64,000 nt of DNA from Knoellia sp. p5-6-4 (GCF_029222705.1 NZ_JARGZF010000001.1:1174437-1238436), one strand, 5' to 3'. Counted from the stretch's first letter, positions 1-8,254 are shown. Translations and numbers: made by a program. Notes: a model not told the origin generated them from the letters alone.

Positions 1-51
1 CTGAAGGGCAAGGACCTCGACGTCGCCCTGCAGTTCACCAACTACCGCTGA
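1..51 (+). CDS. YajQ-family nucleotide-binding protein, C-terminal end (partial)
   Basis: Only the last 16 codons and a TGA stop are present; the gene begins outside the window. The visible tail, GKDLDVALQFTNYR, resembles the conserved C-terminus of the YajQ/DUF520 family, where a FQFxNFR-like strand closes the protein. Family members are small soluble proteins reported to bind nucleotides, including cyclic di-GMP in some species. Only a short stretch supports the call, so it is moderately secure. A strong hairpin follows 17 bases after the stop. Confidence 0.65.
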   Translation: MKGKDLDVALQFTNYR

Positions 52-67
52 CCCCGCACCGGGAGAG

Positions 68-100
68 GTATGCCGTGCGGCACCGGCCCGCACGGCATAC
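68..100 (+). terminator. Perfect 13-bp hairpin after the YajQ-family gene
   Basis: GTATGCCGTGCGG (68-80) is the exact reverse complement of CCGCACGGCATAC (88-100), with a seven-base loop. There is no T-run after it, so it would be a U-tract-less terminator of the kind proposed for high-GC Actinobacteria. It could instead be a dyad built from the GGCATAC word that recurs through the window. Confidence 0.55.
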
Positions 101-143
101 GTTGGGGAGCGCACGCGGTTCCCCAACCCCTTCAGGAGTGCCG

Positions 144-311
144 ATGTCTGACCAGCCCACCGAAGACCAGGTGCCCGGCGGCGGCCTGTCCGGCAACGAG
201 GACGGCGCCTCCAGCGACGGCGACAGCGGTCCCGGCGGAGCCGGCGCCGGGAGCGAGGGCGGGGCACCGGCCGAGGACGAGGCCCGCGAGGACGAGGCCC
301 AGCCCGGCTAG
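144..311 (+). CDS. Small acidic protein of unknown function, paralogue 1
   Basis: A 55-residue protein rich in Gly, Glu, Asp, Ala and Pro, with no membrane segment and only one basic residue. The ATG at 144 was chosen because CAGGAG lies a few bases upstream; an in-frame extension to 75 would run into the hairpin. I do not recognise the family. Residues ~10-33 match the next small protein: VPGxxLSGNExGAS followed by DGDxGPxGA. The two genes differ there mainly at third codon positions, which supports real coding. Composition suggests disorder. It may be a new family of small cytosolic proteins or of precursor peptides. Confidence 0.6.
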   Translation: MSDQPTEDQVPGGGLSGNEDGASSDGDSGPGGAGAGSEGGAPAEDEAREDEAQPG

Positions 312-334
312 CAGGACGCACGGAGGCGAGATGG

Positions 335-362
335 ACCCCGCGGCACGAGCACGCTGCGGGGT
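335..362 (+). terminator. Candidate hairpin between the two small genes
   Basis: ACCCCGC (335-341) pairs with GCGGGGT (356-362) around a 14-base loop. The sequence after it, TCGTTGTCTGCTT, is mildly T-rich. It lies between the two paralogous small genes and may separate their transcripts. The stem is only 7 bp, so confidence is low. Confidence 0.35.
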
Positions 363-422
363 TCGTTGTCTGCTTGGACGCGCACGGCTGCGGTGGCCGT
401 CCGGAGTCCGGTGGAGGATGCC

Positions 423-611
423 ATGAGCACAGCACACGCGAAGCGGACGCCCCTGCGGGAACACGTGCCGGGCTGGAACCTGTCGGGCAACGAGCCCGGC
501 GCATCCTGCGACGGCGACACCGGTCCACAGGGTGCGCACAACGACCCGAAGCCGGGAAACCACCCCGAGCTGGGCCTGCCCCCCGGCGGCACAGAGCGGG
601 AGAACGTCTGA
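423..611 (+). CDS. Small hydrophilic protein of unknown function, paralogue 2
   Basis: A 62-residue protein starting at ATG 423 with GGAGG about five bases upstream. The N-terminus is basic (MSTAHAKRTPLREH) and the rest is Gly/Pro/Asn-rich. It shares the LSGNExGAS/DGDxGPxGA core with the gene at 144-311 (about 18 of 24 positions identical), but the flanks are unrelated. One cysteine lies inside the core where the paralogue has serine. No known domain is recognised. It ends 3 bp before the convergent dehydrogenase gene, with no hairpin between them. Confidence 0.6.
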   Translation: MSTAHAKRTPLREHVPGWNLSGNEPGASCDGDTGPQGAHNDPKPGNHPELGLPPGGTERENV

Positions 612-614
612 CGC

Positions 615-1889
615 TCAGAGCTGGACGACGTTGTTGCGAGGTGGAACCACGTGACGACAGTCCAGCACCAGTCGCGCCTTCGCCCCGATCACGTCGTAGT
701 CGACGGCAGCGTGGTCGGTGACGACCACGACGAGCTCGTATTCCTCGATCCGCTCTGCCAGCTCAGCTGCTGGGACCACGGGTGTGAGGCCCCAGGTGGT
801 GACATGGGGATCCACCACACTCACCTGGGCACCCCGCGCCTGCAGCGTGCGCACGACGCCAAAGGCGGGAGACTCCCTTAGGTCCGCGACGTTGGCCTTG
901 TAGGCCACCCCCACCACGAGTACCTGTGCTCCTCGCAGGGCCCTGCCCCCTTCGGCCAACAGCTTCTCGACCCGCTCGACGACGTAGTGCGGACGTCCCC
1001 CGTTGATCTCATCGGCGAGCTCGGCAAAGCGAAACGGACGCCCGGTCACCTCTCTGGACTGCCAAGCGAGATAGAGAGGGTCCACCGGCAGGCAATGTCC
1101 TCCCACCCCGGGGCCGGGCGTCCAGTACGCCATCGAGTGGCCCTTGGTCATGCTGGCGTCGATCATCTCCCAGACATCGACGTCGAGCTCGTGGCAGAGG
1201 GTCGCCACTTCGTTGATGAGGGCGATGTTGACGTTCGCCTGGATGTTCTCGAACAGCTTGGTCATCTCCGCCACTCGCGGGCTGGACACCGGCACCGTTT
1301 CTTTGACGAGCGTGTCGTAGAAGGCCCGGATCGTGAGCAGTCCCTCCTGCGTCGTCGCCGAGACGAGCTTCGGAGTGTTCTCGAACGTGTTCACCCGGTT
1401 GCCCGGGTCGATGCGTTCGGGTGAGAACCCGAGGTGGAAGTCGGTGCCCGGTACCAGGCCCGATGCCTCGGCCAGCACCTCTGCCAACAGTTGCTCGGTG
1501 GTTCCCGGGAAGGACGTCGACTCAAGGACGACGGAGGCCCCCGGGCTCAGGCCCCTTCCCAGCGCTCGCGCAGCGTCCTCGACGAACGAGAGATCTGGCT
1601 CCCTGCCTCGCAGCGGCGTCGGGACTGCGATCACCCCCATCTCGAATGACTGGTCCGATCGACCGCTCCCCACATCGTTCCCACCACTTGCTGGTCGGAA
1701 GGCGCCTGCGGCTGTCACTTCCCGCAACCGTTCACTCGAGACGTCCTCAACGTACGAACAGCCCCCCCGCAGCATGTCGACACGCGAAGCGTCACTGTCG
1801 AGCCCCACGACCTCGTGCCCGACCTCGGCGGCCCGCACGGCAAGCGGCAGCCCCACATACCCGAGGCCCACGACGGTCACCCTGCTCAC
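615..1889 (-). CDS. Nucleotide-sugar dehydrogenase (UDP-GlcNAc/ManNAc 6-dehydrogenase type)
   Basis: A 424-residue NAD-dependent enzyme of the UDP-glucose/GDP-mannose dehydrogenase family, which oxidises C6 of a UDP-sugar to a uronic acid for surface polysaccharide. The N-terminal Rossmann domain opens with VGLGYVGLP. GFSPERIDPGN and the catalytic-cysteine motif GVGGHCLPVDP follow, and the C-terminal UDP-binding domain contains VGVAYKANVADLRESPA. FSPERIDPG and the PVDPLYL context fit WbpA/WecC-like enzymes better than plain UDP-glucose dehydrogenase, but the exact substrate cannot be read from sequence. The GTG start overlaps the stop of the wbqC-like gene by four bases (GTGA), so the two are translationally coupled. 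Confidence 0.88.
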   Translation of the reverse strand: MSRVTVVGLGYVGLPLAVRAAEVGHEVVGLDSDASRVDMLRGGCSYVEDVSSERLREVTAAGAFRPASGGNDVGSGRSDQSFEMGVIAVPTPLRGREPDLSFVEDAARALGRGLSPGASVVLESTSFPGTTEQLLAEVLAEASGLVPGTDFHLGFSPERIDPGNRVNTFENTPKLVSATTQEGLLTIRAFYDTLVKETVPVSSPRVAEMTKLFENIQANVNIALINEVATLCHELDVDVWEMIDASMTKGHSMAYWTPGPGVGGHCLPVDPLYLAWQSREVTGRPFRFAELADEINGGRPHYVVERVEKLLAEGGRALRGAQVLVVGVAYKANVADLRESPAFGVVRTLQARGAQVSVVDPHVTTWGLTPVVPAAELAERIEEYELVVVVTDHAAVDYDVIGAKARLVLDCRHVVPPRNNVVQL

Positions 1890-2548
1890 GCGCCCACCTC
1901 CTCTGCAGCGTCGGGGTCCTCGTTGAGGACGACCTGCATCGGGTCCTCGTAGTCCATGAGCACGGACAGGATCGAGTCTCCCGTCACGGGACGATGACGA
2001 GAGAAGACCACCTCGATCCCCGCGTCACTGAAGTCCTTGCAGTCGCCCATGTAGGCACGACCTCCCGTGCCGGACAGGTAGATCGACGTCTGATAGTTGC
2101 TGAGCATGCTCACGAGCCCTGCTGAACCACGCTCGGTCAGCGGAGAGCTGACGGAGAGGGGCGTGGTGATGCCCAGCAGCTCCCTGACACCGAGGATCAG
2201 CGCGAAGTTGAACTGCCAGAGCCGGTCCGTGTGGACCGAGGCGACCATCTCGAGGATCGTCGGGCCGTGCCGGTCCCAGTACCGAGCCCCGGCATACCTG
2301 CCCACGATGATGTCGGTCAGCGTCTGACGTGCCATGTCAGGGTTGATGCGCACGTCGAGGATGCTGCTCCGCCAGTGCCTATCGACGATGGGCACCGAGG
2401 CCCAGGTGCCGCGCATCTTCACACGGCGCTGATACCCACGATCCTGGAACTGGTCGAAGATCTTCAGATCGAAGATGTCGGCGCGGGCCATCTTGTACCA
2501 GAAGCCGGTGTACGGCAGGAGGTCCGGCTGGTGACAGGTAACGATCAT
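1886..2548 (-). CDS. WbqC-family protein
   Basis: A 220-residue protein beginning MIVTCHQPDLLPYTGFWYK, the WbqC hallmark (HQPnxLPwxGyf). WbqC proteins occur in O-antigen and capsule loci and are thought to modify sugars or add amino or acyl groups, but the chemistry is not settled. The ATG at 2548 was chosen because it overlaps the upstream deacetylase stop (ATGA) and places the HQP motif at the N-terminus; a longer frame to 2587 would intrude into that gene. It is the middle gene of a PIG-L, WbqC, dehydrogenase operon. Confidence 0.82.
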   Translation of the reverse strand: MIVTCHQPDLLPYTGFWYKMARADIFDLKIFDQFQDRGYQRRVKMRGTWASVPIVDRHWRSSILDVRINPDMARQTLTDIIVGRYAGARYWDRHGPTILEMVASVHTDRLWQFNFALILGVRELLGITTPLSVSSPLTERGSAGLVSMLSNYQTSIYLSGTGGRAYMGDCKDFSDAGIEVVFSRHRPVTGDSILSVLMDYEDPMQVVLNEDPDAAEEVGA

Positions 2549-3210
2549 GGCCTCACGTCCCGCACCAAGCAGAACTGTTCCGCCCACGCGACGCGCCTGG
2601 CGCTACCGAGCGCGTGCGCAGCCTGTTTGATGTCGTTGGCCGGGTGGGGGCCCGGCATCGCCTGCGATGAGTACGCTGCGATCGCCTCGGTCTTACGGTC
2701 TATCTCGCCCTCCGTCAAAGCCTCGAACACGTTCCACTTCAGGTCTGTCGGATAGAGGTTCACGTCGTACGCGGCCACGTCATAGACGAACACGGAAGGC
2801 GTGAACCAGTGTCCTGAGGTCATGGAAAGTCGTGACGCCCGTATGCCCGCCTCGTAGGCCGCGACGTGATCCTGGTGCATGGACGGGTAGGGCAGGTAGA
2901 GCCTGCTCGGCTGGCACAGCGCGATGACCTCGTCGAGAAGCCTCACGAGCTCGTGCATGTCCTCACCGACATAACCGTCCCTCATGTCCAGGATGTAGCT
3001 GCGCTTGTAGCCGAGGACGGCCTGGGCCGCACTGAACTCCCGCTCGCGCACGTCGTCCGGTTGCGCCAGCACGGTCACCACACACTCGTCGGCATACTTC
3101 GCGATCAATCCCCCACAGCCGAGTGTCTCGTCGTCGGCGTGAGGGGCGAGGATGAGACGCCCTCCCGGATTGGGTTCGGGCAGCAAGTCAGAATTGTGCC
3201 CGCTGCGCAT
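2545..3210 (-). CDS. PIG-L family N-deacetylase
   Basis: A 221-residue LmbE/PIG-L hydrolase, a zinc enzyme that removes N-acyl groups from GlcNAc-type sugars. The metal motif appears as LAPHADDETLGCGG (canonical PHPDDE) and the distal part as YPSMHQDHVA. No signal peptide is seen, so it should be cytoplasmic and act on a nucleotide sugar or lipid-linked precursor. Start ATG 3210 has a GGGGGAG purine run upstream; an in-frame extension to 3321 has no family similarity. It heads a three-gene operon. Paired with a dehydrogenase and WbqC, it probably helps make an amino or acylamino uronic acid. Confidence 0.82.
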   Translation of the reverse strand: MRSGHNSDLLPEPNPGGRLILAPHADDETLGCGGLIAKYADECVVTVLAQPDDVREREFSAAQAVLGYKRSYILDMRDGYVGEDMHELVRLLDEVIALCQPSRLYLPYPSMHQDHVAAYEAGIRASRLSMTSGHWFTPSVFVYDVAAYDVNLYPTDLKWNVFEALTEGEIDRKTEAIAAYSSQAMPGPHPANDIKQAAHALGSARRVAWAEQFCLVRDVRP

Positions 3211-3474
3211 ACGACACTCACTCCCCCGTGGGTGAACTCGGATCTTGGGTGCCAGCATCTGACACGAGGCGCAACGGTCGCGTCCCTCATCTGGACGAAA
3301 TTCACCTACGCCCGCAATCACTCAAGACCCCAAAGGGGTGCGATGGATTCCGTTACCGCGCAGCCATTTTGGTTTGCGCCTTCACGTCCTGGTCTGGCGC
3401 GACGGGTTGTTGCGCACGGATCCCTCATCGCGCATGATCAGTTTGACAACGGCGGATCGCACTGGGGGTCAAGA
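3211..3474 (+). promoter_or_regulatory. Divergent intergenic region, promoters for deacetylase operon and GT4 gene
   Basis: 264 bp between divergent starts, less GC-rich than its surroundings. A TTGACA hexamer lies at 3442-3447 on the plus strand, but no convincing -10 follows at 16-18 bp. I see no clear operator and no gene. Both transcripts presumably start here. Confidence 0.4.
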
Positions 3475-4587
3475 ATGACGGAGCCCTCAAGCGTCGTGTT
3501 CATCACCGACTCCTTAGTGCCCCGAGGGGGCATGGAGAACGCTCTTGTCGCCCTTGCCGGCGACCTCGCCCGCACAATGCGGGTCACGATCATTGCTCTC
3601 TCTGGTCCCGAACTGACGTCACCTGAGCTCATCGACGTGGAATGCGTCCACCTGCGCGTACCCCCGGGCATCACGCGACTACCCCGCAGCACGCTCCCCT
3701 TGCGGCGCGCACTGCAGCGCCTGCCGCAGGGGACGGTGGTGGTGGCGGTCGGGGTCTGGTGCACCACGGTGCTCTCCTGGGTCCGACACTGGGACATGAC
3801 CGGCTGCATCGTCTGGGAGCACTCCTTGACCCCGCAGCGCATCCACATCTCCCGGAGAATGCGGCTGCTGTGGCTTCTCGCGCGACCAGCCTTCCGCCGT
3901 GCAGACACCGTTGTGTGCGTCAGTGATGCCGTGCGACGGCAGTGCGCACGGGCACGTCACCGAACGCCGACCACTGTGGTGATTCCGAACCTGCTGCCCG
4001 CCGGCACACGCCCGAGTCCCGCCTCACGCAACACGTCAGGGACAGCTGGGCCGTACACCCTGCTCGGTCTGGGGGTGCTGGCACCCGTCAAGAACTGGCG
4101 ACTTGCCGTCGAGGCGATGGAGCATCTGCCTCGCTGCACCCTGCGCTTGGCCGGCGACGGGCCCGAGCACAAGAAGCTGCTCGCACTGGTGGCGGCCCGC
4201 CGCCTCGAGGACCGGGTCCAGCTCCTGGGTCGGCGAAGCGACGTGGCAGCCTTGCTCGAGGAGTGCGACGTCCTCGTGCACCCCTCTCACTCGGAGACCT
4301 TCGGCTACGCACTGTTCGAAGCGGCCGCTGCAGGCGTTCCCGTCGCGGTCTGTGACCGCGCCGTCATGAATGAGCTCGTGCCCTACTACGTGCCCGGTGT
4401 CATCGGCCAGAACGAGCCGCGTGACTTTGCCGATGCCGTGGAGAGCGCACTTTCTCTCGCCCGTTCACCGACGGTCTGGGAAGAGGCAGCCAAGCGGAGG
4501 GAGCGCACCTTCGGGCCACATCGCGTCAGGCAGCAGTGGCAGCACGTTCTGCACGGGGCCTGGAGTCAACGCGTGGGCGACCAGTGA
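3475..4587 (+). CDS. GT4-family glycosyltransferase
   Basis: A 370-residue retaining glycosyltransferase with GT-B fold that transfers a sugar from a nucleotide donor in the cytoplasm. The N-terminal acceptor domain starts VVFITDSLVPRGGMENAL. The donor domain has LGLGVLAPVKNWRLAVEA, LRLAGDGPEHKKL and the E-x7-E motif in HPSHSETFGYALFEAAAAG. The ATG at 3475 is preceded by GGGGG at about six bases; longer in-frame starts fall inside the divergent regulatory region. Its last 62 bases overlap the convergent polymerase gene. Specificity is unknown; context says repeat-unit assembly. Confidence 0.87.
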   Translation: MTEPSSVVFITDSLVPRGGMENALVALAGDLARTMRVTIIALSGPELTSPELIDVECVHLRVPPGITRLPRSTLPLRRALQRLPQGTVVVAVGVWCTTVLSWVRHWDMTGCIVWEHSLTPQRIHISRRMRLLWLLARPAFRRADTVVCVSDAVRRQCARARHRTPTTVVIPNLLPAGTRPSPASRNTSGTAGPYTLLGLGVLAPVKNWRLAVEAMEHLPRCTLRLAGDGPEHKKLLALVAARRLEDRVQLLGRRSDVAALLEECDVLVHPSHSETFGYALFEAAAAGVPVAVCDRAVMNELVPYYVPGVIGQNEPRDFADAVESALSLARSPTVWEEAAKRRERTFGPHRVRQQWQHVLHGAWSQRVGDQ

Positions 4588-5776
4588 CCAGCAGCATCAC
4601 CAGGATGGGCCAGCTCGAGCCGTCAAACGTGAACGGGTTCCACACGCTCTCGGTCAAGCCCAAGCCGGCAAACACGAACACTGGCAAAGCGGCACGTGCC
4701 AACGGACCTGGCGACATCGCAGCCGTTTGCCGCACCGCGACCGCAATCACCACAGCGAACAGGGCCAGCGCGACGTAGCCACCGGAGAAGAGAAGGATGA
4801 GGTACTCGCTGTGTGCGAAGTGATCCGGCAGGGTCCCGACTCTCTGCAGCTCGAACCAAGAGTGGAATCCCAGTCCGCGCCATGGGTGCTCCTCGACGGC
4901 CTCCACCGCCCGTGCCCACGTCTGCCCACGGTTGCTGAAGGTGCTCGTGGTGGACCGTACGATCAGCACGTACCCCACAACGACCGCAAGCATCCCCAGC
5001 AAGGACGCGGTCACGTAGGAGACGGGCCGTCTGGGTCCTGTCGTATGGCGTTCCCTTCCTGACACCACGAACAGCAACAGGGCGAGCAACGCCACGATCA
5101 TGGAGGTGCGTGAACCACTCGCCAGCAAGAGCGTGGCGACGAGCAGCACTGCGGTGACGCGCAGCGAACCCCTGAGCCCCAATAGCACCCAGGCCAGCAC
5201 GAGCACCGCCTGCATGGCCAGATAGTTCTCCGACGGGAAGGGACCGGTCATCAAGGCTCCTGCCGGACCACACTTGAACTCGTCGCACGCGCGCCAGGAC
5301 GCCGGAAGGAGTGCGCTGGCCACCCCGACGACTGCCAGGACGGTCAGCAGGGTGCGACCCAGCACGCGTGGCGTCATCCCAAGCGGAGCGGACATGACGC
5401 CACTCAGGACGAGGACCACCAACGACGTGAGAGGCGCCACGAGCTGACCCGCCTGCAGGTCTGCGGCGAGCAGGTCCACCACCGCCAACCAGGCCCACAA
5501 CAGAAGGCAGGCCAGGGCCAGGGCGCGCTTCGTTGCCGGCGGCAGGGCACGAGTTCCGAAGGGCAGCACGAAGATCGCTACGAAGCAGATGACGACCGCC
5601 GCACGGAAGTAGACATCACCGTCAAGGAAGGTAGTGTCGCCCGCCAGGCCAGCGCCAACGAGAACGAACACAGCCAACTGCGCCTGAGAGGGCCGGTTCG
5701 AGCTTCTGGTGCACCACAAAACGACTAGTACCGTGGTGCTCAGGAGGAGCAGAACGGCTTGAAACAGCGGTTGCAT
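4526..5776 (-). CDS. O-antigen ligase/polymerase-like membrane protein (Wzy type)
   Basis: A 416-residue polytopic membrane protein with about ten hydrophobic helices, starting MQPLFQAVLLLLSTTVLVVL. The loop before the last helices contains WARAVEAVEEHPWRGLGFHS and then HFAHSEYLILLFSGGYVAL, the arrangement of the Wzy_C/O-antigen ligase family. Such proteins polymerise or ligate undecaprenyl-linked repeat units on the outer face of the membrane. The ATG at 5776 has GGAAGGGGG upstream. The 3' end overlaps the convergent GT4 gene by 62 bp. Polymerase is favoured over ligase because the cell has no LPS. Confidence 0.8.
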   Translation of the reverse strand: MQPLFQAVLLLLSTTVLVVLWCTRSSNRPSQAQLAVFVLVGAGLAGDTTFLDGDVYFRAAVVICFVAIFVLPFGTRALPPATKRALALACLLLWAWLAVVDLLAADLQAGQLVAPLTSLVVLVLSGVMSAPLGMTPRVLGRTLLTVLAVVGVASALLPASWRACDEFKCGPAGALMTGPFPSENYLAMQAVLVLAWVLLGLRGSLRVTAVLLVATLLLASGSRTSMIVALLALLLFVVSGRERHTTGPRRPVSYVTASLLGMLAVVVGYVLIVRSTTSTFSNRGQTWARAVEAVEEHPWRGLGFHSWFELQRVGTLPDHFAHSEYLILLFSGGYVALALFAVVIAVAVRQTAAMSPGPLARAALPVFVFAGLGLTESVWNPFTFDGSSWPILVMLLVTGRPRVDSRPRAERAATAA

Positions 5777-5821
5777 CCAGCCCCCTTCCACGAATTGCCC
5801 TGAGCGCCAACAGGGTACGGT

Positions 5822-5827
5822 TAGGGT
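5822..5827 (+). promoter_or_regulatory. Candidate -10 element for a leaderless GT2 transcript
   Basis: TAGGGT fits the actinobacterial TANNNT -10 element and ends six bases before the GTG start at 5834. That spacing would put transcription initiation at or next to the start codon. No Shine-Dalgarno is visible. The -35 is not clear. Confidence 0.4.
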
Positions 5828-5833
5828 GCCATC

Positions 5834-6763
5834 GTGGACCAGTACGACGTCAGCGTCATCATTCCCACCGTTCTCAGACCCGAGCTGCTCCGGGCCGTCC
5901 GGAGCACGAGAGAACCGGGAACGAACGTCGAGGTCGTGCTGGTTATCGACAGAGGACTGGAGGCGTCCTGTCCTTCCGAGGTCCGGAACCTCGTCGACGT
6001 GGTCATCCACACCGGTGGTGGACGCGGAGCCGGCCACGCGAGGAACCTTGGAGTCCGCGCTGCTCGAGCACCGTGGGTCGCCTTCTTGGACGACGATGAC
6101 GAGTTCCTCCCGGGGAAGCTACGAGCCCAGCTCAACACGTGCGAATTCTTGGCTCGTGCGGGGCACCGGCCCGTCGTCAGCTGCCGTGCCGTCCACCGCT
6201 GGGAAGCCCCCGCCGCGGAGAGCGCTCCACTTCCGAGTCGGCTCTACCGGTCTGGCGAGCCTCTGGAGGAGTATCTCTTCCGCCGACGGCGGCTGGGGGT
6301 GGATCGCGCCTCGGTGTTCGCGCCCACCCTCATGGTCGAAGCGGCTCTGGCCAGGGAGGTGCCCTGGGACGAGCACTTGAGGCGACACCAGGACTGGGAC
6401 TTCCTGCTGCGCGCCCTGTCCGTTCCCGGCTCCGTGCTCGAGCAGCTGCCGATCACCGGCACCGCCTGCTGGATCGGCGCCGGAGGCTCGATGTCCGGGG
6501 ACGCAGACTGGCGTTCCTCACTGGGGTGGGCCACCCGGTGGCGGGGTCGGTGGAGCCCTCGCGTGTACTCGGACTTCCTCGTGGCCCAACCCCTGCGGTA
6601 CGCCCTACATGCCCGCAGCCCCGAAGGGTGCCGTGCCGTCGTCAAGGAACTGCTCCACGCGCGTGCCCTGCCGAGCGCGAGCGCGATGACGCTGGGGTTG
6701 GCCGGCGTCCTTCCTCGCAACGTGCTCGAAGCCGGCGCGGCCGCGGCCACGAGGAGGAGCTGA
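5834..6763 (+). CDS. GT2-family glycosyltransferase
   Basis: A 309-residue GT-A fold inverting transferase. The N-terminus YDVSVIIPTVLRPELLRAV is the usual nucleotide-binding strand. GAGHARNLGVRAARAPWVAFLDDDDEF contains the metal-binding aspartates of the DxD type, and RHQDWDFLLRAL resembles the acceptor-side ED/QD-W motif. The start is GTG 5834 without a good Shine-Dalgarno, so it may be read from a leaderless message. A 57-bp gap separates it from the divergent polymerase gene. Donor and acceptor cannot be assigned. Confidence 0.83.
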   Translation: MDQYDVSVIIPTVLRPELLRAVRSTREPGTNVEVVLVIDRGLEASCPSEVRNLVDVVIHTGGGRGAGHARNLGVRAARAPWVAFLDDDDEFLPGKLRAQLNTCEFLARAGHRPVVSCRAVHRWEAPAAESAPLPSRLYRSGEPLEEYLFRRRRLGVDRASVFAPTLMVEAALAREVPWDEHLRRHQDWDFLLRALSVPGSVLEQLPITGTACWIGAGGSMSGDADWRSSLGWATRWRGRWSPRVYSDFLVAQPLRYALHARSPEGCRAVVKELLHARALPSASAMTLGLAGVLPRNVLEAGAAAATRRS

Positions 6764-6802
6764 AACGGATCAGGGCTGCCGGGTCGGCTGAGAGGCTGTG
6801 GA

Positions 6803-8080
6803 GTGGTGAGAGCGGACACGTCATCGACCCGCATGCAGCGCAACACGGCCGTCCTGCTGTTCGGGCAGACCGGGCGTCTGGCGATACAGGGCGGCTACTT
6901 CGTGCTGGTCGCCCGCGAGCTGGGGTCGAGCGACTTTGGTGCCGCCGCTGCTCTGCTGGCGCTCGTTGCACTGCTCCTTCCCTTCTCCGGCCTGGGCTCT
7001 CCCTTGCTCATCATCCGGAACGTGGCCCAACAACGGGGAGAGGCTGCACTGCAGTGGTCCAACAGCGTGGTCCTCGTCGTCCTGTCGGGGGCGGCTCTCT
7101 CGGGCCTCCTCCTGCTGCTCTCACCTTGGATCGTCCCGGCGGGAGTGCCACCCCAGGTCGTCGCGGCGGTCGCCCTCGCAGACCTCGTGCTCGGACAACT
7201 GGTCGACGCGGCCCGCTCGGTGTTCCACGCCAAGGAGCGGATGGTGCCGTCCGCGGCATTTCCGGTGCTCCTGCACGCGAGCAGACTGGCCGCGTTCGTG
7301 CTCCTCATGATCGGGCCTTGGTCCGTCACGTTGACGACATGGACGATGTCGTACGCCCTCGCGTCCTTGCCTGTGGCGGGGGCCCTGGCGGTCGCCACGA
7401 CTGTTCATGTCAGTTGGCGCAGACCACAGCTGCGGGAGTTCGGCCGGGAGTGGAAGACCGGGATGCTGTTCACCGTCGGCATGTCGACGACGACCATGTA
7501 CAACGACGCGGACAAGGCTCTGCTGGCCAAGCTCTCGACGCTGGAGGCGACAGGCATCTATTCAGCTGCCTACCGCATCGTCGACATGTCGTACGTCCCG
7601 GTACGTGCACTGCTGGGCGCCGCCCTTCCGGCGATGTGGAGGGCGGGCACGGATGGCCTGCTGCCGCTTCTCGATGTCGTCAGGTCGAGGCTCCTTCGCC
7701 CCGTCACGGCTTACTGCCTTGCAGGGACTGCTGCCATGCTCGTTGGCGCTGACTTGATGCCGCTGATCTTCGGAGCCAGCTACCAGGAGGCAGTGCCCGC
7801 GATGAGGGCCCTCTCATTTCTGCTGATCCTGAAGGGTTGTCACTACGTCGCGGCGGACACCCTTACCTGCGCAGGCCACCAGGGTTTGCGCACCGTCGTA
7901 CAGATCTGCGTCGCGGTCCTCAATGTGGCGTTGTGCCTGTGGCTCATCCCGGAACACGGCTGGCAAGGTGCGGTCGTCGCCAGTCTCGCCAGCGACGGCG
8001 CCCTGGCGCTCGCACTCATCGCGATCCTTCTCGCTCGGCTGCGCACCGTGAAGGCTCAGCCTGCACGCGCGACTGACTAG
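6803..8080 (+). CDS. Polysaccharide flippase (Wzx/PST family)
   Basis: A 425-residue integral membrane protein with about twelve predicted helices and the MATE/MOP-superfamily opening RNTAVLLFGQTGRLAIQGGYFVLVAR. The role would be moving undecaprenyl-linked repeat units to the outer leaflet. The centre contains MSTTTMYNDADKALLAKLSTLEATGIYSAAYRI, resembling the conserved Y/F-x-D-K-x-hinge of PST transporters. The GTG at 6803 is used; an internal ATG at 6833 is equally possible, because there is only a weak GGAG upstream. With the polymerase at 4526 and the priming transferase at 9634 it completes a Wzx/Wzy pathway. Confidence 0.82.
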   Translation: MVRADTSSTRMQRNTAVLLFGQTGRLAIQGGYFVLVARELGSSDFGAAAALLALVALLLPFSGLGSPLLIIRNVAQQRGEAALQWSNSVVLVVLSGAALSGLLLLLSPWIVPAGVPPQVVAAVALADLVLGQLVDAARSVFHAKERMVPSAAFPVLLHASRLAAFVLLMIGPWSVTLTTWTMSYALASLPVAGALAVATTVHVSWRRPQLREFGREWKTGMLFTVGMSTTTMYNDADKALLAKLSTLEATGIYSAAYRIVDMSYVPVRALLGAALPAMWRAGTDGLLPLLDVVRSRLLRPVTAYCLAGTAAMLVGADLMPLIFGASYQEAVPAMRALSFLLILKGCHYVAADTLTCAGHQGLRTVVQICVAVLNVALCLWLIPEHGWQGAVVASLASDGALALALIAILLARLRTVKAQPARATD

Positions 8081-8254
8081 CCCAGGAGGACCCCACTTCG
8101 GAACGTGACGCTGCGCGGATGTGCGCATCGCTTGCGCCACATCTGACGCGGTCGACGTAAACCCATTGGTGGTGGCGGCCCTGGGCGAACCCGCCGAGGG
8201 TGTGACCAGAGCGCGGTTGGTGGCCGCGCACCGGTGACCTTCACAAGGGGTGGC

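Noticed and set aside
3442-3447. TTGACA as a sigma-A -35 for the GT4 gene
   Set aside because: No -10-like hexamer occurs 16-18 bp downstream before the start codon; recorded only as part of the intergenic entry.
2866-3474. In-frame N-terminal extension of the GT4 gene
   Set aside because: The extension overlaps the divergent deacetylase, has no glycosyltransferase similarity, and the ATG at 3475 starts directly before the conserved fold.
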